Below are positions 1 through 6,919 of a DNA stretch of 9,942 nt, piece after piece. How positions within the stretch are numbered: the stretch's first letter is position 1; each line of letters starts with the position of its first letter. The stretch is from assembly GCA_900555005.1 (NCBI GenBank), contig USJM01000058.1, forward strand, positions 1 through 9,942, read 5' to 3'. Under the pieces are notes generated by a model. That model was not told the DNA's origin and did no database searches. It worked only from the letters and a program-made list of their open reading frames with translations. Both the position numbers and the translations under genes were made by a program. The stretch is from an uncultured Lachnospiraceae bacterium (GTDB lineage: Bacteria > Bacillota_A > Clostridia > Lachnospirales > Lachnospiraceae).

Positions 1-31
1 ATACCCCATGAAAGATGTTTTTTGGAAATGC

Positions 32-60
32 TTGACAGGAGGGAATGTATCACCTAAACT
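32..60 (+). promoter_or_regulatory. promoter of the TetR-regulator gene
   Basis: A perfect -35 hexamer TTGACA (32-37) is followed after 17 bases by TAAACT (55-60), which matches four of six positions of the -10 consensus. The -10 overlaps the dyad at 59-73, so a bound repressor would block polymerase. This layout suggests autoregulation of the regulator and probably of the membrane-protein genes behind it. Confidence 0.72.
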
Positions 61-73
61 GAACAGCGTTCAG
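59..73. promoter_or_regulatory. probable TetR operator (6-3-6 perfect dyad)
   Basis: CTGAAC-AGC-GTTCAG is a perfect inverted repeat with 6-base arms and a 3-base centre. It begins inside the -10 hexamer and ends 14 bases before the regulator start codon. Size, symmetry and position are those expected of the operator of a TetR dimer. That the neighbouring regulator binds it is inference. Confidence 0.65.
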
Positions 74-87
74 TATGAGGAGCTGCG

Positions 88-726
88 ATGAATACGATTG
101 TCACATCAAGAGAAGAGATTTTGAAAGCGAGCCGGAAGCTTGCGATGGAAAAAGGCTGGAAGGCTGTCAGTATCCGTTCTGTTGCGGCGGTCTGCGGGGT
201 TTCGGTCGGGGCGATCTACTATTACTTCCCGTCCAAGACGGCGCTTCTGACCGACACAGTAGAGAGCGTCTGGTATGAAATCTTCCATAAGCCGGGTGAT
301 CCTTCAGTGTTTGAGAATACAGAGCGCTGTGTCAGATGGGTATATGCGCGGATGGAGGCTGGAAGCAGAGAATACCCGGAGTTTTTTACGATCCACTCGC
401 TGGGCTTCATGCAGGATAAAAAGGCTGGGAAGACAGAAGAAGCGGCTGGAGCAGGCTTGGGCGGGATGGCAGAGGAAGCGGCTGGTACGGCTGTCAGCGG
501 AAAGACAGCGGGAACCGAGAGGATGCATCAGACCTGGCTGCATATTCAGGATGGATTCTGTCAGGTACTGAAGCAAGACAGGAAGGTGCGAAGAGATGCA
601 TTTTCCAGCCGGTTTACAGCGGAGCAGTTCGCAGGAATTCTGTTTTCCCTGATGCTCGCGGCACTGGTGAGGAAAGACTACAACCCGGAACCGGTTCTTG
701 AAGTGGTCCGGAGAACATTGTACTGA
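88..726 (+). CDS. TetR/AcrR-family transcriptional regulator
   Basis: This 212-residue protein has the TetR layout: an N-terminal helix-turn-helix at about residues 28-47 (SIRSVAAVCGVSVGAIYYYF) followed by the usual F-x-S-K segment, then a helical ligand-binding and dimerisation domain that cannot be assigned to a ligand. The start is supported by GAGGAG at 77-82, five bases upstream. The segment at about residues 111-148 is rich in Gly, Ala and Glu and contains an 11-base direct repeat (439-449 and 475-485), so it looks like an expanded linker between helices. The gene leads a plus-strand cluster with two membrane-protein genes, 18 bases before the first, and probably represses the cluster through the dyad at 59-73. 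The reading frame is intact. The family call is firm; the inducer is unknown. Confidence 0.9.
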   Translation: MNTIVTSREEILKASRKLAMEKGWKAVSIRSVAAVCGVSVGAIYYYFPSKTALLTDTVESVWYEIFHKPGDPSVFENTERCVRWVYARMEAGSREYPEFFTIHSLGFMQDKKAGKTEEAAGAGLGGMAEEAAGTAVSGKTAGTERMHQTWLHIQDGFCQVLKQDRKVRRDAFSSRFTAEQFAGILFSLMLAALVRKDYNPEPVLEVVRRTLY

Positions 727-744
727 AGAAAAGGAGAGGTTGCG

Positions 745-1412
745 ATGCAGGCGGTAATGGAAACGACATTTGATCTCGTTTATCTGATCTCAGTCATCAC
801 CATCGGGATTCTGATGGTCAGAGCGAGCAGTGGGAAAAGCAGACAGTTCGCAATTTTTGGGTGGATGGCCATCATCCTCGGCGGAGGTGATTCCTTCCAT
901 CTGATTCCGCGGGTGATCGCACTTTGCACGACCGGACTTGACCACTATACGGCTGTTCTGGGCGTCGGAAAGGCAGTCACATCTGTGACGATGACGATCT
1001 TCTATGTTCTGCTCTACTATGTGTGGCGGGAGCGTTATCAGATCAGGCAGCACAGGAGCCTGACAGGGATCGTATATCTTCTGGCCGCGGCGAGGATCGT
1101 ACTCTGCCTTCTGCCGCAGAACCAGTGACAGCGGAAAATCCGCCTGAAAGCTGGGGGATCTGGCGGAATATCCCATTCGCCCTGCTCGGTGTGGCTGTCA
1201 TCATCCTGTTCTTCCGAAGCGCAAGGGGGAGACAGGATCATGCGTTCCGCCATCTGTGGCTGACGATCGTGCTGAGCTTCGGCTTCTACATCCCGGTTGT
1301 CCTGTTTGCATCAAGAATACCGCTGATGGGTATGCTGATGATCCCGAAGACCTGCGCTTATATGTGGACCGTGCTGATCGGATATAAGGCAATGAGAAAG
1401 GAGATCAAATAA
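745..1412 (+). pseudogene. multi-pass membrane protein of unknown function, frameshifted
   Basis: I do not recognise the family by name. The first frame (745-1128) gives 127 residues with hydrophobic segments and a polar motif GGGDSFHLIPR at residues 46-56, and ends at TGA 1126-1128. The reading continues in another frame to 1412 with more hydrophobic segments and a basic C-terminus (RKEIK). Adding one G at 1126-1127 turns the stop into TGG and gives the continuous join LLPQN-QW-TAENPPESW, for a protein of about 222 residues with roughly seven membrane spans. AAGGAG at 731-736 lies eight bases before the ATG. The gene follows the TetR regulator and precedes the DUF2871-like fragment, so it is probably in the same operon. 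The break may be a sequencing deletion, since the rest of the frame is well preserved. Function is unknown. Confidence 0.75.
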
Positions 1413-1413
1413 G

Positions 1414-1518
1414 ATGGAGAACCTGAAGAGATATATCCATACAGCGATTTTCTACGCTTTGATGGCGATGGCGGGCGGCGTGTTCTACCGGGAGTTTACG
1501 AAGTACAAAATGCTTTGA
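1414..1518 (+). pseudogene. 5' fragment of a DUF2871-like membrane protein gene
   Basis: The ATG at 1414, one base after the preceding stop and behind AAAGGAG at about 1397-1403, opens a 34-codon frame. Its first ~31 residues contain a hydrophobic helix and the segment AMAGGVFYREFTKY, which resembles the N-terminus of DUF2871-type membrane proteins from Firmicutes (recalled similarity, not searched). Soon after 1506 the frame runs into the antisense of a minus-strand MATE gene and stops at 1516-1518. The remaining ~100 or more codons expected of the family are absent. The fragment therefore marks a break in the sequence, either a genomic rearrangement or an assembly join. As it stands no working protein is expected. 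Confidence 0.6.
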
Positions 1519-2174
1519 TTTTCCCAGATAGATGATGCTCATTGCAAATGTGATGATCTGGCCGGCCACTGTCGCGATGGCGGCTCCCTTCACACCGAGT
1601 CCAAGCGGAAAGATAAATACCGGATCCAGAATCAGGTTTGCCAGGGCGCCGGCCAGCGTGCATATCATGGCATACCGGGGGATCCGTCTGCACGGATCGC
1701 ACCATTGAGCCCTTGCCCGATCATATAACAGGGAATTCCCATGCATATGATATGATAGTAATCATTCGCATACTGGTAACATTCTGTTTCTTCAGGATCT
1801 CCGCCGAACAAAGTCAGAATCTGAGGCTGAAAGAGAAATCCAATAAGACAGATCACAAGGGCGGAAACGATCAGTACGGTCAGACCATTCCCGATGATCC
1901 GATCAGCCTTCTTCCTGTTTTCCATGCCGAGTGCAATACTGAATTGAGCTGCAGCTCCATCTCCGATCAGCAGGGCGATGCCAAGGGCAAACACAGTAAA
2001 CGGATAGACAATATTTGTTGCGGCGTTGCCGTAAGCGCCCGCCGGGCTCCAGCCGATGAATATCTGATCGACGATGTTGTACAGCGCTGCGACAACCATA
2101 CTGATCACACAAGGAACAGAAAAACGCCTGATCAGTGTTCCGATTTTTTCGTGCCCAAGGTCCATTTCCTTCAT
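1500..2174 (-). pseudogene. MATE-family efflux pump, truncated and frameshifted
   Basis: Read on the minus strand from ATG 2174 (AAGGAG eight bases upstream at 2183-2188; a GTG at 2183 is an alternative but overlaps that site), this encodes the N-terminal half of a MATE multidrug/Na+-antiport family protein. Family-like stretches are VAALYNIVDQIFIGW, then FALGIALLIGDGAAAQFSIALG, then the CMGIPCYMIGQGLNGAIRADGSP region. The frame breaks at a G5 run on the plus strand (1677-1681). Adding one base joins GSP to RYAMICTLAGALANLILDPVFIFPLGLGVKGAA, which is also typical MATE sequence. Family similarity ends near 1500, where the DUF2871-like fragment begins in the opposite direction. Only about 225 of the usual ~450 residues, six of twelve helices, are left. 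A MATE pump exports cationic drugs using an ion gradient; this copy cannot work as it stands. Confidence 0.82.
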
Positions 2175-2195
2175 CCTTATCACTCCTTTGCAAAC

Positions 2196-2242
2196 AAAAA
2201 AGCCAGAGACGCAAGTCCATAATTGGACTTACGCCTCTGGCT
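2196..2242 (-). terminator. hairpin plus T-run in the MATE leader (possible attenuator)
   Basis: On the minus strand 2242-2201 folds into an 18-pair stem (16 Watson-Crick pairs and two G-U pairs) with the six-base loop AATTAT, directly followed by TTTTTT (2201-2196). The two imperfect positions pair as G-U only in the minus-strand RNA; in the plus-strand RNA they would be A-C mismatches, and no T-run follows on that side. This is therefore an intrinsic terminator for minus-strand transcription, lying 22 bases before the MATE start codon. No minus-strand gene is evident upstream for it to end, so conditional readthrough into the pump gene is a reasonable inference. Confidence 0.75.
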
Positions 2243-2246
2243 GCTC

Positions 2247-2274
2247 ATTACATACGTGATTGTAACAGATTCAA
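2247..2274 (-). promoter_or_regulatory. candidate promoter of the MATE gene
   Basis: On the minus strand TTGAAT (2274-2269), a 16-base spacer and TGTAAT (2252-2247) form a fair sigma-A promoter. An alternative extended -10, TG-T-TACAAT (2267-2259), lies inside the spacer. Either choice starts the transcript within about ten bases of the hairpin at 2242-2201, so that hairpin would be the first structure in the RNA. Confidence 0.5.
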
Positions 2275-2370
2275 TTTTTGGATGTAAGTGATTTTTCAAG
2301 CGGTTTGATCTGAAGGCGCTTCTCCGGTCAGGACGAAATTCCGGCGAGAGTCCCGGGAAGGGGCTTCTTT

Positions 2371-2385
2371 GCAGGAGGATCCTGC
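2371..2385. repeat. short perfect dyad upstream of aspA
   Basis: GCAGGA-GGA-TCCTGC is a perfect inverted repeat with 6-base arms and a 3-base centre, 127 bases before the aspA start. It sits in the otherwise featureless stretch 2275-2500, where I see no convincing promoter or gene. It could be an operator or a chance palindrome. Confidence 0.3.
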
Positions 2386-2511
2386 ATGAGCGGCGCAAAT
2401 TCGCTGACAGATTCCTCATAATATTTACATCCGGGTACGGCGGTGTTATTCTCCGTGCATCGCAGCTGAATAACCATTTCCAGACAGAGAGCAGGGACAG
2501 GGAGGTACAGG

Positions 2512-3959
2512 ATGATGGAAGCAGAGATCAAGGCACGGAGTACGGCAGCAGAGATGAGAAGAGAGTCCGATTCGATCGGAACGCTGGATGTTCCGGTGAA
2601 TGCTTACTATGGTATCCAGTCCCTCCGTGCCCAGCGAAATTTCCGGATCACAGGCAGCAGACTCAATCCGGTGTTTATCGGGAATCTTGCAAAGATCAAG
2701 AAGGCTGCAGTCAGGGTAAACAGAAAGTCAGGAAGGATGGCTCAGGAGAAGGCGGAGGCGATCGAGAAGGCCTGCGATGAGATCCTGGAAGGAAAGCTTC
2801 ATGACAGCTTTATTGTAGATGGTATTCAGGGCGGGGCGGGAACCAGCGCAAACATGAATGCCAACGAGGTGGTTGCGAACCGGGCCATTGAGCTTCTCGG
2901 AGGCATGCGGGGTGACTACAGAATTGTGCATCCGAATGATGATGTCAACATGTGCCAGTCCACAAACGATGTGATTCCGACTGCCGGGAAACTGACAGCG
3001 CTGGATCTTCTCAAACCGCTTGAGAGCAATCTGAAGGCCTTAGCCAATCAGCTGCTTGCCAAGTCCCGTGAGTTCGATTTGATTTTGAAGATGGGACGCA
3101 CACAGCTGAGGATGCGGTGCCGATGCGCCTGGGACAGAGTTTCCACGCATACGCGTCCATGGTGAAGCGTGACAGCATTCGAATCGGGATGTTGAAAAGT
3201 GAGCTTTACACGATCAATATGGGAGCAACAGCGATCGGGACCGGGATCAACACAACGAATTATTATTTCTCGCATATTGTCCCGGAACTGGCACGTCTGA
3301 CCGGGTATCCGCTTCGGCAGGCGGACGATCTCTTTGATGCGACAGAGAACCTGGATGCATTCGTGACCATTTCGGCGGCACTTAAAACCTGTGCGCTGGA
3401 TCTTTCCAAGATGTGCAACGATCTGCGGCTGCTGGCTTCCGGGCCGAGAGCGGGCTTTGGGGAGATCAATCTTCCGGCGATGCAGAATGGCTCCTCCATC
3501 ATGCCGGGGAAGGTCAATCCGGTGATCCCGGAAGTCGTGACACAGGTGGCGTTTGAGGTCGCAGGAAATGACACCACGATCATGATGGCGGCGGAAGCAG
3601 GGCAGATGGAGCTCAACGCATTTGAGCCAGTTCTCTTCTATAACCTGTTCGATTCCATCACCACGCTGACCGGTGCGGTGGATACGTTGACCAGAAATTG
3701 TATCTGCGGGATCACAGCCAACAGAGAACGCTGCGAGGAACTGATGGATGCCAGTGTCGGCATTGTCACAGCCCTGAATCCATACATTGGTTATCAGAGG
3801 GCTGCTGCAATCGCCAAGGAATCCCTGAAGACAAGGGTCCCTGTTAAAAAACTGGTTGTCGAGAAGGGATACATGACAAAAGAGCAGCTTGACGCGGTTC
3901 TGAATCCAGGAATCCTGACCCAGCCGCATGGTGTGGCAGCGATCCGGGCAGCTATGTAA
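2512..3959 (+). pseudogene. aspA: aspartate ammonia-lyase, frameshifted
   Basis: The enzyme converts L-aspartate to fumarate and ammonia in the cytoplasm and belongs to the aspartase/fumarase superfamily. The first frame (2512-3165) carries the N-terminal domain with ESDSIGTLDVPVNAYYGIQS and, near residue 145, the substrate-site region HPNDDVNMCQSTNDVIP. The second frame (to 3959) carries the helical core, the signature loop GSSIMPGKVNP (G at about residue 327 of the repaired protein) that holds the catalytic serine, and EAGQMELNAFEPV, which favours aspartase over class II fumarase. Adding one G after CTG 3106-3108 gives KMGRTQLEDAVPMRLGQ and a protein of about 482 residues, close to family length. 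If the deletion is real, the product stops before the catalytic loop. GGAGG at 2501-2505 supports the start. The gene stands alone and is followed by a terminator. Confidence 0.9.
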
Positions 3960-4037
3960 ACGAAGCCCCTGCATGCAGGCGGGATGAGGAACATTCAGCA
4001 TTTGGTATACAAACAATCGCAGGACCAGAAAGCAGAC

Positions 4038-4072
4038 GAGGCGGCTCCCACTGAGGGGCTGCCTCATTTTTT
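4038..4072 (+). terminator. intrinsic terminator of aspA
   Basis: The stem GAGGCGGCTCCC / GGGGCTGCCTC with a short loop, including two wobble pairs, is followed one base later by TTTTTT (4067-4072). It lies 78 bases past the aspA stop codon and ends plus-strand transcription ahead of the ars operon. Confidence 0.88.
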
Positions 4073-4093
4073 ATGAAAAGATTCATGTGGGAT

Positions 4094-4153
4094 GTGTCAA
4101 AAAGTCCTGTCACCACTTGCATGCCAGCGTGCGCGGTGACAGACTTTTGACAC
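4094..4153. repeat. long imperfect inverted repeat (palindromic intergenic element)
   Basis: The left arm 4094-4114 (GTGTCAAAAAGTC, then CTGTCACC) and the right arm 4135-4153 (GGTGACAG, then ACTTTTGACAC) pair over 19 bases with two single-base bulges, around a 20-base GC-rich loop. The A-rich outer left arm and T-rich outer right arm give it the look of a bidirectional terminator, or of a dispersed palindromic or MITE-like element. A strong terminator already sits just upstream, so termination alone does not explain it. It ends about 28 bases before the ars promoter. Confidence 0.75.
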
Positions 4154-4181
4154 TGTCATCATCATAAAGAAGGTTATCACA

Positions 4182-4210
4182 TTGACAGAAAAGAATGTGA
4201 GGTTTAGAAT
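4182..4210 (+). promoter_or_regulatory. promoter of the ars operon
   Basis: TTGACA (4182-4187), an exact 17-base spacer and TAGAAT (4205-4210, five of six consensus positions) make this the strongest promoter in the window. It lies 42 bases before the permease start codon and probably serves the whole run of genes to 7593. Confidence 0.85.
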
Positions 4211-4219
4211 ACTACCTGT

Positions 4220-4235
4220 CATATAGATAGATATG
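4220..4235. promoter_or_regulatory. probable ArsR operator
   Basis: CATAT-AGATAG-ATATG is a perfect dyad with the ATA...TAT character of ArsR/SmtB operators. It sits just after the -10 hexamer, over or next to the expected transcription start. Binding by the ArsR encoded at 5384-5779, with release on arsenite, would control the operon. The binding is inferred from position and symmetry. Confidence 0.6.
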
Positions 4236-4251
4236 AATTCGAGGAAGAAGT

Positions 4252-5256
4252 ATGGGTGAGTGGATTCAGAATGAAATCCTTGGCATGAAATGGCTGAACC
4301 GGCTGGTCGGCCGCGCGCTTTCAGCCATGGGGCTGGATTTGTCCGGAAGGATTGGCGGGAGTATTCAGTTTTTTTTCTATGATGTGATCAAGATTACAAT
4401 CCTGCTCTGCGTGCTGATCTTCATGATTTCGTACATCCAGAGTTTTTTCCCGCCTGAGCGGAGCAGGCGGATTATGGGAAGGTTCCATGGAATCTGGGCA
4501 AACCTGATTGGAGCGTTACTTGGGACGGTGACGCCTTTTTGTTCCTGTTCCTCGATCCCGATCTTCATGGGATTTACAAGCGCAGGCCTTCCGCTCGGCG
4601 TGACATTCTCGTTCCTGGTCTCATCTCCGATGGTAGATCTCGGAAGTCTCGTCCTTCTGATGGGCATCTTCGGGTATCGGATTGCTCTCATCTATGTGGC
4701 GGCAGGGCTTTTCATTGCGGCAGCCGGCGGAACGCTCATCGAACACCTGCATATGGAGGATCAGGTTGAGAACTTTATCCGGAACACCAGCTCGGCAGTA
4801 GACATTACAGCGCCGGATCTGACCGTCCGGGACAGGCTGATCTATGCACGGGATCAGGTTGCGTCAACATTCCGCAAGGTTTTTCCGTATATTCTTCTCG
4901 GGGTCGGGATCGGGGCAGTGATACATAACTGGATTCCGCAGCGGGTGGTAGAGACTGTCCTGGGCAACAGAAATCCCTTTGGCGTGATCCTGGCGACACT
5001 GGTCGGGGTTCCGATGTATGCGGATATCTTTGGAACAATCCCCGTGGCGGAGGCGCTTTTATCAAAAGGGGCTCTGCTCGGAACTGTGCTCAGCTTTATG
5101 ATGGCGGTCACAACGCTGAGTCTCCCATCGCTGATCATGCTGAGAAAGGCCATCAAGCCGAAGCTGCTGACAGTCTTCATTGTCATATGTATCGCAGGAA
5201 TCATCGTTGTCGGGTATGGATTTAACGTTTTTCAGGGCGTACTGACAGGAATCTGA
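4252..5256 (+). CDS. arsP: ArsP/DUF318-family permease
   Basis: This 334-residue membrane protein has about eight hydrophobic segments and the family hallmark TPFCSCSSIPIFMGF (C97 and C99), plus the second conserved block GVPMYADIFGTIPVAEALLSKGALLG. These belong to the PF03773 permease family, whose studied members include ArsP, exporter of trivalent organoarsenicals such as methylarsenite. Others in the family have been linked to different metals. The paired cysteines are likely substrate-binding. GAGGA (4241-4245) lies six bases before the ATG. It is the first gene after the ars promoter and operator, which supports an arsenical substrate, but the exact ligand cannot be read from sequence. 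The gap to arsR is 127 bases and holds no clear promoter. The frame is intact. Confidence 0.85.
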   Translation: MGEWIQNEILGMKWLNRLVGRALSAMGLDLSGRIGGSIQFFFYDVIKITILLCVLIFMISYIQSFFPPERSRRIMGRFHGIWANLIGALLGTVTPFCSCSSIPIFMGFTSAGLPLGVTFSFLVSSPMVDLGSLVLLMGIFGYRIALIYVAAGLFIAAAGGTLIEHLHMEDQVENFIRNTSSAVDITAPDLTVRDRLIYARDQVASTFRKVFPYILLGVGIGAVIHNWIPQRVVETVLGNRNPFGVILATLVGVPMYADIFGTIPVAEALLSKGALLGTVLSFMMAVTTLSLPSLIMLRKAIKPKLLTVFIVICIAGIIVVGYGFNVFQGVLTGI

Positions 5257-5383
5257 TGATACAGAAGTGTAGGCAGGGGGAGACAGGAATACCCCGTTGG
5301 GAAACAGAGCGATCTGTGACAGGGGGATCCATGCAGGAAGTGACAGAAAGCACAGACAGCCAGTGGGAAGGAGGTGAGCGCAT

Positions 5384-5779
5384 ATGAATGCAATGGACGC
5401 CGCGCTGATCTGCAGGGCGCTTGGAGATTCCAACCGAATCCAGATCGTAGAGCTGCTGATGAACGGGGAAATGTGCGGATGCAGGCTGCTGGAGCACTTC
5501 CAGATTGCACAGCCGACACTGTCCCATCATATGAAGGTTCTGACAGAATGCGGTCTTGTGAATGGGCGGAAGGAGTGGAAGAATACCTACTATTCCCTGA
5601 ACTGCAATGTACTGACCGCATTTCGTGAATATATTGATCACCTGAACTGCGGGAAATCCTGCAGCCGGAAAAGCGAAGACAGAGACTGCTGTGATCAGGA
5701 GGATCCAGGCCAGGTCTGTCAGGACGTGGGGAAAACCGCCGGAGGCTGCTGCGGGCAGAAACCGGTAGACCGATGCTGA
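5384..5779 (+). CDS. arsR: ArsR-family repressor with a cysteine-rich C-terminal tail
   Basis: This 131-residue winged-helix protein is a cytoplasmic repressor that should leave DNA when trivalent arsenic binds. The DNA-binding helices lie at about residues 33-57 (LLEHFQIAQPTLSHHMKVL), followed by the wing GRKEWKNTYYSLN. The pair C31-x-C33 in EMCGC sits at the start of this region, where the ELCVC arsenite site of classical ArsR is found; the third classical cysteine is absent. The tail from about residue 88 has eight cysteines (C89, C93, C102, C103, C112, C122, C123, C131) and may add metal ligands. An excellent site, AAGGAGGTGA (5368-5377), lies upstream of the ATG. The gene sits between the permease and acr3 genes and probably acts on the dyad at 4220-4235. 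Confidence 0.92.
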   Translation: MNAMDAALICRALGDSNRIQIVELLMNGEMCGCRLLEHFQIAQPTLSHHMKVLTECGLVNGRKEWKNTYYSLNCNVLTAFREYIDHLNCGKSCSRKSEDRDCCDQEDPGQVCQDVGKTAGGCCGQKPVDRC

Positions 5780-5827
5780 CAAAACCACTTTCGGAACGAA
5801 AAAGGATACAGGGAGGATGTAAAAGAG

Positions 5828-6891
5828 ATGCCAAAGACGATGAAAACACAGAACAAGGGAATCAGTTTTTTTCAGCGGTACCTGACCGTATGGGTATTGC
5901 TGTGCATGGCTGCAGGGGTGCTGATCGGACATTTCCTTCCGATGGTTCCCAGGGTTTTGGGCAGAATGCAGATTGCCGGGATATCGATTCCGATTGCGGC
6001 GCTGATCTGGATCATGATCTACCCGATGATGATTAAGGTGGATTTCCAGAGCATCAGGGAGGTCGGTAAAAATCCGAAAGGACTGTTCGTAACATGGATT
6101 ACAAACTGGCTGATCAAGCCGTTTACCATGTATGGTCTGGCGTATCTGTTCCTGTTTATCGTGTTCCGGCAGTTCATTGCGCCGGAGCTCGCCACTCAGT
6201 ACCTGGCCGGGGCAGTTCTTCTGGGTGCGGCGCCGTGCACTGCGATGGTTTTTGTATGGAGCACGCTGACGCATGGAAATCCTGCCTACACGGTGGTACA
6301 GGTTGCGACCAATGACCTGATCATCCTTGTGGCATTCGTTCCAATTGTAAAGTTTCTGCTTGGGGTATCGAAGGTATCGGTGCCGTACAGCACGCTGTTT
6401 GTCAGCATCCTTCTCTTTGTTGTGATCCCGCTTGCTGCGGGAATTGTGACAAGGGTCGGGATTACAGAACGAAAGGGCAGGGACTATCTGGAGAATGTGT
6501 TTGTCCATAAATTTGATCACGTCACGACAATTGGGCTGCTCCTGACGCTGGTGATCATCTTCGCATCCCAGGCGGAGGTGATTCTCTCAATCCGGTGCAC
6601 ATCATCCTGATCGCGGTGCCGCTCATCATCCAGACATTCCTGATCTTCTTTATCGCTTACGGAGCAGCAAAGCTGGTGGGGCTTCCATACGACATTGCCG
6701 CACCTGCAGGACTGATCGGTGCATCGAATTTCTTTGAGCTGGCGGTTGCGGTTGCCATTGCCCTGTTCGGGACGACAAGTCCGGCGGCTCTCGCGACCAC
6801 AGTTGGTGTGCTGACAGAGGTTCCGGTTATGCTGACACTAGTGAAAATTGCGAACAGGACGCAGAGTCATTTTCAGAAAAGACAGGCATGA
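5828..6891 (+). pseudogene. acr3: Acr3-type arsenite efflux pump, frameshifted
   Basis: Acr3 is a ten-helix secondary transporter that exports arsenite across the cytoplasmic membrane. The first frame (5828-6610) covers helices one to about eight and includes the family cysteine in GAAPCTAMVFVWS (C137). The second frame (to 6891) holds the rest, with the conserved glutamate in [17 protein letters not shown] (E304 after repair). Adding one A at 6589-6590 gives [21 protein letters not shown] and a protein of 354 residues, the normal family length, so both key residues are present. GGAGG at 5812-5816 supports the start. It lies 48 bases after arsR and 28 before the thioredoxin-like gene. If the deletion is real the operon has no working main arsenite exporter; a sequencing error is the simpler reading, because the other ars reading frames are intact. 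Confidence 0.92.
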
Positions 6892-6919
6892 GCATGCATA
6901 TGATTAGGAGGATAATGCG

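Noticed and set aside
2328..2531. 67-codon minus-strand frame upstream of aspA
   Set aside because: The end (YYEESVSEFAPLMQDPP) looks somewhat protein-like, but there is no ribosome site, the start lies inside aspA, and no family is recognisable. It could be a gene remnant, but support is too weak to list.
3048..4067. 339-codon open frame on the minus strand
   Set aside because: It is the complement of aspA, which carries the GSS catalytic loop in the sense frame. The antisense peptide has low-complexity basic composition and no ribosome site.
5257..5383. Separate arsR promoter or short gene in the permease-arsR gap
   Set aside because: No paired -35/-10 hexamers and no dyad like that at 4220-4235 are present. 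Only a weak GGGG...CCCC pairing and repeated GTGACAG strings were seen.
5222..6520. 432-codon open frame on the minus strand
   Set aside because: It runs antisense to the permease end, arsR and acr3, all of which have clear family motifs. The peptide is rich in His, Arg, Gln and Pro and has no recognisable domain.
6580..6610. Programmed ribosomal frameshifting as the explanation of acr3 and the other split genes
   Set aside because: None of the sites has a slippery heptamer with a downstream stem or an internal Shine-Dalgarno-like signal, and such control is not known for these families. Five independent cases in 10 kb would be implausible.
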